A stretch of DNA of 64,000 nucleotides from the NCBI GenBank assembly GCA_002110485.1, contig MOWL01000047.1, forward strand, positions 186,001-250,000, given 5' to 3'. The position numbers were made by a program, and so were the translations under genes. Source of the DNA: Emergomyces orientalis (Eukaryota; Ascomycota; Eurotiomycetes; Onygenales; Ajellomycetaceae). The notes beneath the pieces were generated by a model. The model saw nothing but the letters and a program-made list of their open reading frames with translations, was not told the DNA's origin and made no database searches. Positions 12,097-22,762 of the stretch are shown piece by piece; positions within the stretch are counted from its first letter, which is position 1; each line of letters begins with the position of its first letter.

Positions 12097-13345
12097 TTTT
12101 TTTTTTTTTACCTACTCCCCGCTTAGCCAGAACTCCAGTATCGAGGAGCGCTAAATACTAATCGCGACGGAATAATATTTCTAGGTCACCCGGGCTTCAT
12201 CCGCACTTCTACGACACATAAAAGCAGAAGAGGAAAAGAAGGCCGAGCAATCGACGAAGAAGGATCTCCTGGCCAACAACGACGAAGAAGGCGACACAGA
12301 GGAGTCCTCTGCAGACGGGACTCCCGTTTGGCTCGTCCTGACGACGAAAAAACACATCGTGGACAAAAGCCGCTTAAAACCAGGCAAAATCGCCGTCCCT
12401 CATTCTCTGAACACCTCCCCATCTCTCAGCATTTGCCTCATCACAGCCGACCCACAACGCGCTGTGAAGGACGTAATTGCCGATCCCCAATTCCCGACAA
12501 GCCTTTCGTCGCGCATTACCAAGGTCATCGGCTACACGAAACTAAAGACTAAATATAAGAGCTTCGAGAGCCGACGACAGCTTCTGTCGGAGCATGATGT
12601 ATTTTTGGCTGACGACCGGATTATCATGAGACTGGTGCAGACTCTGGGGAAGATCTTTTACAAATCTAGCAAGCGCCCAGTTCCCATTCGCATTGCGGAA
12701 GTGCAGAAAGTTGGGGGTAAAAGGGTGAAAAAGGAGGATAGGAAGAGACCGGCAACGGACGAGAAGCACTCCGCCGTTGCATCGCCGGCTGTCGTTGCGA
12801 AGGAGATCGAGAAGACTTTGGCTAGTGTCCCGGTGCACTTGGCGTCTGCGGCTACAACTTCTGTGCGCGTTGGCTCTGCGAACTTTACCCCCGAGAAATT
12901 GGTGGAGAATGTTGAGGCCGTTGTCCAGGGTATGGCGGAAAAGTTTGTTTCGAAAGGATGGAGGAATATCAAGGCTCTACACCTGAAGGGTGCGAATACA
13001 ATGGCGATGCCTATTTGGCTTGCTAGTGAATTGTGGGTTGATGAAGGTGATGTTCGGGAAGATGAGGACCCCAAGGCTATTGAAGGGTCAAAGAAAACGA
13101 GCAAGAAGCGCAAGTCGACTGGGGAGTCGGAACCTACGAAGTCTAAGAAGCCGAAGTCTGCTGAGAAAGAAGATGATGACGATGCTGAATTGATCGCGTC
13201 GAGAAAAGCTAAGCTGCAAGCGCAGAAGGCTCGAGCTTTATCGGACGGTGATAAGGAAAATGGGAGCAAGGTCGTTGTCGTTACGGCTCCTGAGGGAACT
13301 GCCGCTTCCAGCAAGAAAAAGCGAAAGTCTGTCTCAAAGTCCTGA
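11986..13345 (+). CDS. Ribosomal L1-domain ribosome biogenesis protein (Cic1/Utp30/RSL1D1-like)
   Basis: Nucleolar pre-rRNA processing factor by family. Two exons: 11986-12057 and 12185-13345; 410 aa. The junction gives LNNDQ-VTRASSALLRH. The ribosomal-protein-L1-like fold spans about residues 65-290, with blocks TPVWLVLTTKKHIVDK, VFLADDRIIMRLVQTLGK and, near the end, FVSKGWRNIKALHLKGANT. The tail (about 310-410) is Lys/Ser/Glu-rich with nuclear-localisation-like KKRKS and KSKKPKS clusters. The intron contains a CT repeat and a long T run. The start context GCCATGG is strong. Cic1 and Utp30 are close paralogous families and I cannot choose between them. Confidence 0.88.
12066..12109. repeat. 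CT repeat followed by poly-T in intron
   Basis: About eleven CT units then about 22 T, inside the single intron of the L1-domain gene. Confidence 0.9.
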
Positions 13346-13830
13346 TGAAGAGTTTTCTTGCTCTGCTCATACATTTGTTTTAAGTAGTTCTTGGTTTGCG
13401 TTCGGCGTTTTTACAGTGTAATAGTGTTTGCAATTTAGTTTATGATAGAATCTATTGGGCAATGTTTCGATACCCATAATAATAGAAAAGTTACACATCG
13501 AGCATTAATCATTATTCTTCTTATTCTCCCTACTCTAAAAAGGCCAATTTGGTCAAGTAATTTTATAACGGCTTTTCGGCCAAATCGGCTTAGCCGTGAA
13601 TTTCCGAAGTCCTGCTTAGTCATCCCAGTTCCCGGCGTTCGGCCCTGCAAGGCGACTTCTCCCCTCCGAGATTGCGAGAAACAGGAAACCCGAAACGAAA
13701 CGAAACCGATCCCATTGCCCATTGATCTCGCCTGGTAAAGGTTCTTTTGCGAATCAGGAGGCTAGGAAAGGGCAAAAGATATATAATTTTCGGAGACGCA
13801 CTTCCTATCTTACATTCCATCCACTCAGCT
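13346..13830. other. Intergenic region upstream of ETF alpha
   Basis: 3' UTR of the L1-domain gene and promoter of the ETF alpha gene. No separate gene is supported. The sequence TATATAA at 13780-13786 lies about 45 bp before the ATG. Confidence 0.5.
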
Positions 13831-15060
13831 ATGAATTCAGTTCTTGCCAGACAGTCAATCCTTCGAGCGGCTGCTCCGCTACGATCACAGCCGATTTATC
13901 GATCACAGCTCTCAGCATTTTCCCGGTTCCTTTCCACCCTTGCGGTTCTCGAACAGCGCGATGGCAAGATCCAGGGTTCCTCTCTCTCAGCGATCACTGC
14001 TGCACAGAAATTGGGAGGCTCTGTGACTGCGTTTGTGGCGGGAGGTGGCGTGAAGACCGGTGCGGCGTCGGAGGCCTCGAAGATTAAGGGCCTAGATAAG
14101 GTCCTTGCCGTGGACAATGCGGCTTATGATAAAGTATGCTACGGATTTTCCAGTTGGGGAGGCTGGTTCAATTGGGTGTTCTGGCGGTTCCATGCGATGG
14201 TCAGGAGGAGATGTATCCGTGCTAATCATGTACCTACTCTACGAATATAGGGATTGCCTGAGAATTACGCTCCACTTCTCGTTGAGAATATCAAGAAGGA
14301 AGGATTCACTCATGTCATCGCTGGCCACAGTGCTTTTGGCAAGAATGTTCTACCCCGAGTTGCTGCACTTTTGGATGTCCAGCAAATATCCGATATCACT
14401 GCCATTGAAAGCGAGGATAGTGGGTTGCCCTGGTGCCGAATGATTATAAATAAATGATTTATTTTGCTGATGTTCATATTTATAGCATTCGTCCGACCCA
14501 TCTATGCCGGCAACGCTATCCTGACAGTTCAATCCACAGATCCCGTGAAGGTCATCACCGTCCGGGGAACCGCATTCCAGGCCGGCGAGACAACAGGCGG
14601 TTCTGCAGAAATCGTTGATGGCGCTGATCCCAACGTACCATCCCCCACTGAATGGGTATCAGAGGACTTGGCCAAGTCTGACCGTCCTGATCTTGGCACT
14701 GCTTCCCGCGTCGTCTCTGGAGGACGGGGTCTTAAATCGAAAGAGGAGTTCGACAGGCTGATGCCCCCACTCGCGGACGCCTTGGGTGCTGCTATTGGCG
14801 CCTCTCGTGCCGCTGTTGATAGCGGGTTCGCCGATAACAGTCTCCAGGTCGGCCAGACCGGTAAGAACGTTGCCCCCGAGCTATACCTTTGCGCAGGTAT
14901 CTCTGGAGCCATCCAGCATCTTGCCGGTATGAAGGATAGCAAGGTTATTGCTGCGATCAACAAGGATCCCGACGCGCCTATTTTCCAGGTCGCAGATGTT
15001 GGATTGGTGGGAGATCTATTTGAGAAGGTTCCCGAGTTGACTGAGAAGTTGAAGAAATAA
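13831..15060 (+). CDS. Electron transfer flavoprotein alpha subunit, mitochondrial
   Basis: Alpha subunit of the matrix ETF heterodimer that carries electrons from acyl-CoA and other dehydrogenases to ETF-ubiquinone oxidoreductase. Three exons: 13831-14133, 14251-14419, 14486-15060; 348 aa, normal length. The N-terminus is a mitochondrial presequence (Arg/Ser/Ala-rich, few acids, to about residue 30). The N-terminal ETF domain follows from LAVLEQRDGK. The C-terminal FAD-binding domain has the family signature with LYLCAGISGAIQHLAG and IAAINKDPDAPIFQVADVG, and the preceding QVGQTGKNV. Junctions give NAAYDK-GLPENYA and ESED-TFVRPIYAGNA, both matching the family. The stop is followed directly by an A-rich sequence. 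Confidence 0.96.
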
Positions 15061-15478
15061 AAAAAAGAGCCGCCTTGTTGTTCATCATTTATTCTTGTTA
15101 CATATACGTACTCTTTTTACGCCTTTCACCTTTTTCTTTGGAGTCATCGCTCGTAGCATTCACACGCTTTTCCCTCTTTTCTTAGCAGTTTCGCTTCCTT
15201 AGACAGTTTGCTTGTGGACGCTTGCCTGTACAGAACTCGCTGTTCAATACGTATGTACAGTACAAAAAAAATATGCATCGCATGAATAAAAAGAAATAGA
15301 TCGCCTAGTATATGTCTCTAGACAACATATCTATTTGAGTATCCCTGAATCAAGTAGGGGAGAACAGGTGTAGAATGATGCCTATGCATAGAGTATTGGC
15401 AGGGCAAATTTAACATGGGTCAAAACTAGTGTTTGAATTATATAAATTCCAAAAGTTGACCGGTAATCAGAATAAGAA
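15061..15478. other. Intergenic region, ETF alpha to tRNA-Val
   Basis: 3' UTR of the ETF alpha gene, then AT-rich sequence. Nothing else is supported. Confidence 0.5.
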
Positions 15479-15551
15479 GGTGTCGTGGTGTAGTTGGTTA
15501 TCACGTGAGTCTAACACACTCAAGGTCCCCAGTTCGAGCCTGGGCGACATC
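15479..15551 (+). tRNA. tRNA-Val (anticodon AAC)
   Basis: Full cloverleaf without intron. Acceptor stem GGTGTCG/CGACATC pairs with one G-T; D arm GTGTAGTTGGTTATCAC; anticodon stem TGAGT/ACTCA around loop CTAACAC (anticodon AAC); T arm CCCAG-TTCGAGC-CTGGG. A T run follows at 15557, a Pol III terminator. The internal A and B boxes are recognisable. Confidence 0.95.
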
Positions 15552-15846
15552 ATCGCTTTTTGTATTTTTTGTTACATTTTGGTGCAAGTGTATTTTCCCA
15601 AACTTGTAAACTTATGCAATGATTTTTGGCCATTTCTTTGGTGTTCTCCATTAACCTGTACGCAAGATTCCCATGAATCGTTCTCACAAAATCACGAATG
15701 GCACGTGACATTGAAGCCCTAACCAATTTTTCATACTAAACCAAAATGCTCGGCGGTTTCAGCATCAACGATGGTTTACTGTGTACAATCAACAAACTGA
15801 GTCCAGCGAACCGATGCAGGGAAACATGAAGGGAAAAAGTGAAGCT

Positions 15847-15919
15847 GACACTGTCCAGGTTCGAACTGGAGACCTTGAGTGTGTTAGATTCACGTGATAA
15901 CCAAGTACACCACAGTGCC
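15847..15919 (-). tRNA. tRNA-Val (anticodon AAC), diverged second copy
   Basis: Inverted relative to the first copy, 295 bp away. Acceptor stem GGCACTG/CAGTGTC pairs fully, with one G-T. Loop CTAACAC again gives anticodon AAC. The anticodon stem reads TGAAT/ACTCA, leaving one A-C mismatch at 30-40; the T stem has changed to TCCAG/CTGGA, keeping pairing. T5 lies just downstream on its own strand (15833-15837), so it may still be transcribed. It could be a functional but weak copy or an early tRNA pseudogene. Confidence 0.85.
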
Positions 15920-17221
15920 CTTGCTTGTTCAGGGCCATTAGCATCGAACAGAAGATTTTTTGGTCGGGTGGGCAAGAAATATTTATGGATCTGGAAGCCT
16001 TGTAGAACATGGTACGAGCACGCTACGTAAGGGTTCAGAGGTAAATTGCACAAGGCCGAAAGGCAATTCCCTAGCGTGTCCCCGCTGCTAGAATCTGGCT
16101 GATTCTGTATCCGTTCTGGACGAGGCACCCCGGGGAAATGTTCAACGGAGAATGGAGAAGTATCTGATACGACGGGGATGAATAAGCGAGTATGAAAGTG
16201 CTTTTCATCGTTCCCCAAGTGATCTCTGGCTCCTTTCCTCGGTTATAGATTTCAGTTCTTGTTCTTCCGTTATTGACGAGCTGGTTTAGCCTAATGTTCG
16301 ATTTTGATTTGATGAATTCAATATGGAGAAAGGAGTGCCTCACTCCCCAACAAGAATTCGAAATCAAAAGTACGAGATTTCTCGACGTCATACTTAGAAA
16401 TCCTGGCCAATATTATGGATATATGTCAGCAAAAGGGTGGTGCAAGACTTGGCGTGCTAAGCGCCGCGCTAAATTCGCCTAAACCGCATTTCATCGAGCT
16501 GTGACTGTCCAAGATTGGAAATCAAGAGCAGACAGAATACGGGATATCGTGTCACCGCGCCAAATACGGGCTCCGAAGACGGAGGGCGTGGAGAAAAAGG
16601 ACCTAGGTATAGGGTCCACTCCAAATTCTTCTCGATTGCGCAAGCATCAAAAAATCTTTGTTCAACATCCATGTCGATTGCTGTCAATAGTATGGTATTT
16701 TGTTGCCTGGCGGCATAAGGCTGAGTGGCAGTTAGGGACAGGGTAGTCTGTCAACATGACGTGAAATGGTTTCTGTGGCGTTGTTAATTTCAATATTCAC
16801 CTCGTAGAGTGAGTGATCATGAGCAATTCAAACCTTGGAGGGTGTGAATCAATGCTCCCGCATGTACTGTACGTTGGGCATGAATGGCCGGCCTACCCAG
16901 AGGCTTGGCGGGAGTACACGAGAACGTGGTGCAAACAAAAAAGTTAAACGTGACTCCAATTTTCAGCTAGCAAAAATCGCTGGCATGGCTTCAACATTGA
17001 ATCGTAAACTCCACTTCAATTAAACTACATTCACTAAGTTAGTCAGTTAGTTGTACCGATTATATAAAATTATATTTTCAAAATAACTAAAGAAATACTT
17101 CTTATTATATGTATTATAAATCTCAGTTTTTATTGTAAATCTACTATTCTGCCAATATTACTTGTGTCAGAACTAACTGTTCTGAAGACTCCTCAAATTC
17201 AACTATGAATGTTGCGAAACT

Positions 17222-17418
17222 TGACCTGGCCGGTTTGTGAGCCCCGACTTTTCGGGGTTTAGGCGCCGAAGAACCGACCTCGATTCGGTTAATTAACCCG
17301 AATAGGCAATAAGCCAGCCATTTATAGCAGTTTTTGGGACGAATTCCTCGGGTTTTTCAAAAATCGGGGTCAGAGACGGGTGTTTCAAGATTTGGCGCCT
17401 AAACCCGACCATGACCTG
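17222..17418. repeat. MITE-like inverted-repeat patch
   Basis: A perfect 13-bp inverted pair GGGTTTAGGCGCC (17255-17267) and GGCGCCTAAACCC (17394-17406) bracket about 126 bp. Inside is a near-palindrome around TTCGGTTAATTAACCCGAA (17284-17302). The word TGACCTGG occurs just outside both arms. No transposase frame. It may be a miniature element or a remnant. Confidence 0.4.
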
Positions 17419-17847
17419 GAAAAAAACATCACTCAGAGTATGTAGTGTGAGTGTATTTTAGATGGTGTGAGATAAGTTGATCATGGCTCCGAAATTGTGG
17501 GCCCATCTTTGGAGTCATGAACTGTTTTTGCACCGCGTTCAACTGTAACTCTAGGCTTGGCCATTTGCTACAGTTAGTGTGATGCTGACAAAATTGAGCC
17601 CCAGTCTGGACTCAACGTCATAACATACATGGATGCAATTGGTTCTCTTGGGTACCTTTTTTTATACGCCATTCTCAAAGGGTTGGCCGCCGTGGGTAGA
17701 TCTGTACGGAGTCGTTCATCGGCGACTCGCAAACTTTCATCCTTGCTGCTTAAGTGATTTACTAATTGTTATAGAGTGATCTAGTCCTGATAATGATGGA
17801 TGTCAATTTTGGACGCCCTGTGAGTTATGGGGCGGTGAATGCCTGGG

Positions 17848-17852
17848 TATAA
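17848..17852 (+). promoter_or_regulatory. TATA element of the small Ser-rich gene
   Basis: TATAA about 240 bp before the ATG at 18087, followed by a CT-rich putative leader (17875-17900). Confidence 0.35.
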
Positions 17853-18086
17853 GAAGGGGGTCAAACCCGCTCTTATCTCACATCTCTTCCTCTCATCATC
17901 ACCAATTCAAAGCCTTCAAGCATTGAAAGAACCATCTATTTCGGAAAGAAACCTCAAAAGAAGATTACTTCTTACGTTTACTTTATATACCCCCACGATA
18001 CTTGCCTAAACACTTGTGCAAGCGGACAATTGTTATCTTCCACATTCTACAACAAGACCATTATCATCCGAAAATACAATACAAAA

Positions 18087-18299
18087 ATGGCATTCAACAG
18101 CTCCACAAAGTCTACCACCACCGCTACCAACTCTCCTCGTGATAGCTCTGCATCTTCAACCCGCAGCTCCTCTTCCATCGCGAGAATGAAGGCCATCCTT
18201 CAGTCGGCAAAGAATCCACCCCAGACCAAAGTCCGACCAAGCTCGAAGAACATGACCACTATCATGGAAGCCCGCGCTTCCTACTTCTCAACTAAATAG
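18087..18299 (+). CDS. Small Ser/Thr-rich protein, 70 aa, unknown function
   Basis: Single-exon frame from an ATG in strong context (AAAATGGC). It begins MAFNSSTKSTTTATNS, has a Ser-rich stretch (about 15-30), then a basic amphipathic segment IARMKAILQSAKN and ends EARASYFSTK. There is no signal peptide and no membrane segment. Upstream sequence has the form of a strong fungal promoter: TATAA, a CT-rich start-site region and an A/C-rich leader without ATG in the proximal 200 bp. I do not recognise the family. It resembles small stress- or stage-induced fungal proteins in composition only. Confidence 0.5.
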   Translation: MAFNSSTKSTTTATNSPRDSSASSTRSSSSIARMKAILQSAKNPPQTKVRPSSKNMTTIMEARASYFSTK

Positions 18300-21103
18300 T
18301 TATCAATGCGCGATATAATGACCTCTACGCCCGGTTCGACTATAGTCGATGAAAGGCGACGTGTTTGCAAGTTTCATGGAGTACGGCACTGGGAAATTGG
18401 ACGTCATGTTTTTTGGGTTTACTTTTTTGTGTCTTTTTTCTTCATATTTTTATTTTTACAAGCGTTGACATTGTTTTTTCTGTCAAAAGAAAGTGTTTCG
18501 TGGGTTCTGGCGAGAGGGAAATTTTAATTTATTAATAATGAGCATGCTGCGATATATATTTTTTTATGTCTTGAGATCCCTTTCATTCTTGGATTTGCTA
18601 GATGTTGTTTTTCATTCCATATATCACCCTAATACTGTTATCATGAAGTTTTAAGAAATCAAATATTACACTACATCTGATTTTGCTGATTGTTCCTCCA
18701 GGAATGAAAAACCAATTCTCTCAGTGTTTTAACTCTCTCCAACCAGTGAAACCTTTGAGAAAGGCTTCAGCTTAGATACGCGCAAGGTGACCAAAATCTA
18801 CCGCAAACTTGCACGTGCAGTTTCATGGGCACTAGATCATGTTCATGTACATGTATGTACATTACAGGGCGCATTACGGGGTACAGGGCGCTGACATCAA
18901 CAATTCTCGCTTCGCGAGTCCGATGGTCGTTGCGTAAGTCCCCGCCGCGGAGGGCACATGGCCTTATCCTCGTACTTTGTTTTTTCTTTCAAGTAGGGAT
19001 TAATAGTAATGTACATACTAGGATAGGGGATTCTTGCCCAATCGTCCAAATAGTTCTGATTTCATTTTCCAGAAGAGTGGCTGAGTCGGATTTTCGGAAG
19101 GGGTAAAAGCTTGGTGATCTGATAAGATCGACGACGAGCCCCTGCAAGGATGTCGACGTTCCGGACACTGATTCGGCTTAATGAGAAAGAAATTCTTGTG
19201 GTAGGCACCCATATTTACTCGCGCTGATGATTTTGGATGTGTTTACGGAGTACGTAGTACGGAGTACTTCTCGAAAGTTATGGGATTTCATGGGGGTTGT
19301 TCTAGAAGGATCGTTGAACTCTTCATCCCAAGATCCCTGATCCTAGAAATGAGTCAGCGGGTTGAGGCGCTAAGCAAGGGCGTGGATGGATTGGGTAGTT
19401 ATTTTGTGGATCGGATTGCTGGAAAAGCCGCTAGCGGAGGGGAGGGCCGTTGCGCTTGCGAACGTAGTTTGTATGACCTCATAAATCAAGCTGGGTCTAG
19501 ACTGGAAGCTTCTTGAAGGTCAAGGTTGCGTGCCGTAGTTTTTGATTTTGATATACTTCAGACTGCACGTTTGACCGCTGTTGAATGGGAAAGTCTCCGC
19601 AGCACATGTCAACAACCAGAAGCCATGTGCGATGGCTCTGCCACATGGATCTGTCAGGATAATGGGAGACCTTCACGAGAATGGTGGGAAGAGATCAATT
19701 GTAATTGGGTCATTAGGTTGTTGAAAATACGTAGACAGGCTATTTATATCCCCTTGGTTTATGCCTGACTAGATCTGAGCGGTCAGAGCCGCCCAAGTAG
19801 GATCAATATGGGGGAACACACCGAATGGAACTTCTTACAGGAAACGCTTGAGAGAGCCTCTCGATATTTACAGGGTGAATCCCCAATCCTCGTCTCACCA
19901 TTTCTTAATCCCAAAGTTGATTCCAGACTTTTCCCCCGACGAAACAACTCCCGTGAACGTCATACGACATTTGCTAGGGAGATATACGTTGACCAATTGC
20001 CATCCATATCTCTATTGTATGAATGATCTAGTTTCAACACCCCTACCCCCGGCTATGGCTCTTCAAAGACAGTGGTTACTAGCCATCCAGCACCCCTTCC
20101 TGAACATTCCTTCGTTCGATGAACGAGTGCTGCGCCACAGGTCTTCCCTCCGATGTCTCCAGGATTTTGATAGATAATTGAATCTTATTACCGATTAATG
20201 GCTCCGCTACTGATCAGGCTGAATGAGCATGGCCATAACATACGCGGACGGGAAGTGATACGGAAGCATTCCAAATCGCGCGGATTCCAAGCTCTTCATA
20301 AGATTAAGCAGATCAAAGAAAAGGGAGCTGTCTGTAACCTCCAAATTTGCCCATGATCTTTGAGGGTTGGATCACGAGCATGGTGGCTTCTTAGGAACAG
20401 CTGGCTACTAGAGATTATTTCACCCTTCTCTTATGTGAAAAAGAATCGAATATTGACGAAAGGAGGCGATAGGTTTAGAGGCTCTGAGGCTATGAAGTAC
20501 CTGGGTGGGCATCCAACGTTAGAATTTCGATATTAGCTAGTACATAGTCATAATAGATAGGGGCTACGTAGGTCGTGGTTTAGTAGTTAATAATTTGAAA
20601 TGTCCAAATCCATTTTAGAACTTTGAATCCCGGCCATTGATTCTCCTGGCCCACTGGAGGGTTGTAGGTATTCCATGCTTGTCCTAGAAAATTTCCCATC
20701 ACCTATGTCGATTTGGAATCTCGACTGAGGTTCCTGAGCTTACCTCAGAGAGTTACATGTGCAGGCCTCTGAATTTATTTGTGATACTTGGGAGTTCAAT
20801 TGGGCGCTGCTGAGTTCGTGGATTCTGAGAAACCTGGCTGGTCAATATCCCACTCCTATGTTTGAGGCGCTGTTATTGCCATAGACTGAGAGCAAATCAG
20901 CTCCTGATAATGTTCAGTTTTCGAATTCGTGTAAGTAGAAGCTGCTTCGGAGACCATGAAAGGGTCGTAAGCAAAAAAATAAAATCCTCTTGCTGTTGAT
21001 CTGACTCCCTTTCCCTCCACGAGGAAGTCACAAGGAAAGCCTCTAATCAGATACAGTTATTTTAAATAAATAGATAATAACCATGAATGCTATCTTTTCA
21101 CTG
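18300..21103. other. Gene-poor spacer, 2.8 kb
   Basis: Holds short overlapping frames without recognisable domains (about 19280-20180), two TACGGAGTA words at 19244 and 19258, and a palindromic TGTACATGTATGTACA at 18845-18860. The 3' UTR of the next minus-strand gene is at the right end. No gene is supported. Confidence 0.5.
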
Positions 21104-22115
21104 TCAAACCGTCACGCAACTCAGCTTCGCGTCATTTATATACACCCAATAACCGCCAGTTGTAAGTTCAGGGAAAGATTGACCATCTCCAACCTTTCCT
21201 TCGACACGCACCATCCTAGCCCATCCCGAAATATCGACTTTTGCGAGACACCATTCCTTAGTCCCAACCAGAGCATCTTCTTTCCAGGACTCGCTTTCTG
21301 GAATGGGCGGCATCCCTAGTAGCAGGTTGATGGGGACATAGGAAGTATTAATTGGAATGCTGAGTTTGGACAAGAGTGTCAGGGGAGAGAATTGGAGGAC
21401 GACGAATGGCTGGTCTGGTGTAGAGGGCAAAGATATTTCCACGCCGGAGTAGGGCATAGTTGAGGGCGTGTCTGATGGGATAAATTTAAAACTTGCTAAC
21501 TATTTTATCGTTCTCTATTAGTTGAACTAGATCCATCACCCATCAAAGCACAATCAAGATAAAATGGAACCAGTACATGTTTAGGGATATTCCAATTTTT
21601 TCGCCCTATATTATAAAACAGCACCGTTATTAGTGAGATCAAAAAGAGTGGGATGTGATGCTGGTGAAAAACATACCATTGTAGATGGACTCCTTGCGGG
21701 AAACGTAGATCCTCGTTACCCGCGGGTTGATTGACTTTTTACCTGGGAGTTCAAACCATCCCGGAATCCACAAGATTTCATCATATGGGCCTAAGATGCA
21801 GAAGAAAAGATAAGTTGTGTATCCTCAACTACTTCTACCAGATAAACAGCGACCGCCCTTACCAACGGGAGACTCCAGATATCTCACGATCATAATCGTG
21901 CATACTTTCCCTTTGAACTGACCACTTGCAGCCGGGTCAGCAAACGACGACTGAGCCTCCAAATCTGCATAGGATGCTTCCGGAATCCCCTTCGCGCGAC
22001 CGACAGAGCAGAAATATTGGGCTTTCATATTCAGCCATGGTGACGGTTTCTCTGCAAATGGGATTTCGCTGGTTTGAGTGTGCCGTTCGGGAGCTTTGCT
22101 AGTGGGTTCCGACAT
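21104..22115 (-). CDS. Acetoacetate decarboxylase-like protein
   Basis: Member of the fungal acetoacetate-decarboxylase-fold family. Four exons: 22115-21863, 21790-21677, 21605-21577 (29 bp microexon), 21499-21104; 263 aa. Junctions give LESPVG-PYDEILWIPG, KESIYN-GRKNWNIPKH and KH-LASFKFIPSDTPST, which follow the family pattern (PYDE, then a GRRxWNIPKHLA-type motif). The typical catalytic Lys region of true bacterial enzymes is not obvious, so the reaction is uncertain; many fungal members act in secondary metabolism or are uncharacterised. It lies 650 bp downstream of a cupin gene on the same strand. The donor of intron 3 (GTACTG) is weak, so that boundary is the least certain. Confidence 0.8.
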
Positions 22116-22762
22116 TTTGGGAGATATTCCAGTCAGTTCTTTCTGTTAGGAGCAATTTATTCAAATCAGAGCCCTTTTGAGAGGAGTTGAGGAACAGGCA
22201 GAAACGAGCAGAATGTCGTTTGTGGGTGGCAGATGTCTGGCAGTTCCAGCCGCTTCAACAGCGATCCCCATGCCTTGAAGTTTCCGTATATTTCCTTGGC
22301 ATTGTTGTTCTAAGTAAGAACTGTCTCCGTATGGAAAGAGGTGACGAGGCCGGGCAACATTTCTTGCCAGAATTACTACGCCCTGCGTTTTTTGCCTTAT
22401 TCGGGTTTAGGGGATGATTTTTCCCAACTGTAAAGGGGGGGAGTCTGACCTTTCTCCTAGTTCAAGATGTAATCATACTGGGTGGGTCAGTTTAAGCTTT
22501 TTAGAGTTCTGCCAAGATATCTTATTTTGCTGGTGTATTTATTAGAGGCGGTGGGTCTGGAGATACCTTTGATACATGATCAGCCCTAAAAGCATGACGA
22601 AACGATTATTTTAATGTTAAGTGTCTATTATTCATAATTGTCTAAAATTAACCAAATATTAGAACATCGAATTTCACCGATTATCAACATATTCTTCGTT
22701 AATTCACAATAGCAGAGTTTTCAAACGACCCAACCCGAGCATCTACCACACAAGAAATATCT
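22116..22762. other. Intergenic region between cupin and ADC-like genes
   Basis: Promoter of the ADC-like gene and 3' UTR of the cupin gene. Nothing else is seen. Confidence 0.5.

Larger units (their letters stand above)
15920..18086. other. Gene-poor spacer with transposon-like patch
   Basis: No protein gene is supported. It contains the inverted-repeat patch at 17222-17418 (listed separately), very AT-rich sequence at 17040-17160, and the promoter and leader of the small Ser-rich gene from about 17800. Confidence 0.5.

Noticed and set aside
12658..13374. 238-codon minus-strand frame over the L1-domain gene
   Set aside because: Antisense of a Lys/Ser-rich coding region; composition is a mirror artefact, and the plus frame has family homology.
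15429..16218. Protein frames running through the tRNA-Val genes
   Set aside because: They translate tRNA sequence; the tRNA calls explain the conservation.
19280..20180. Series of short plus-strand frames that might be a degraded gene
   Set aside because: No recognisable motif, no continuity across frames and no promoter; equally consistent with chance.
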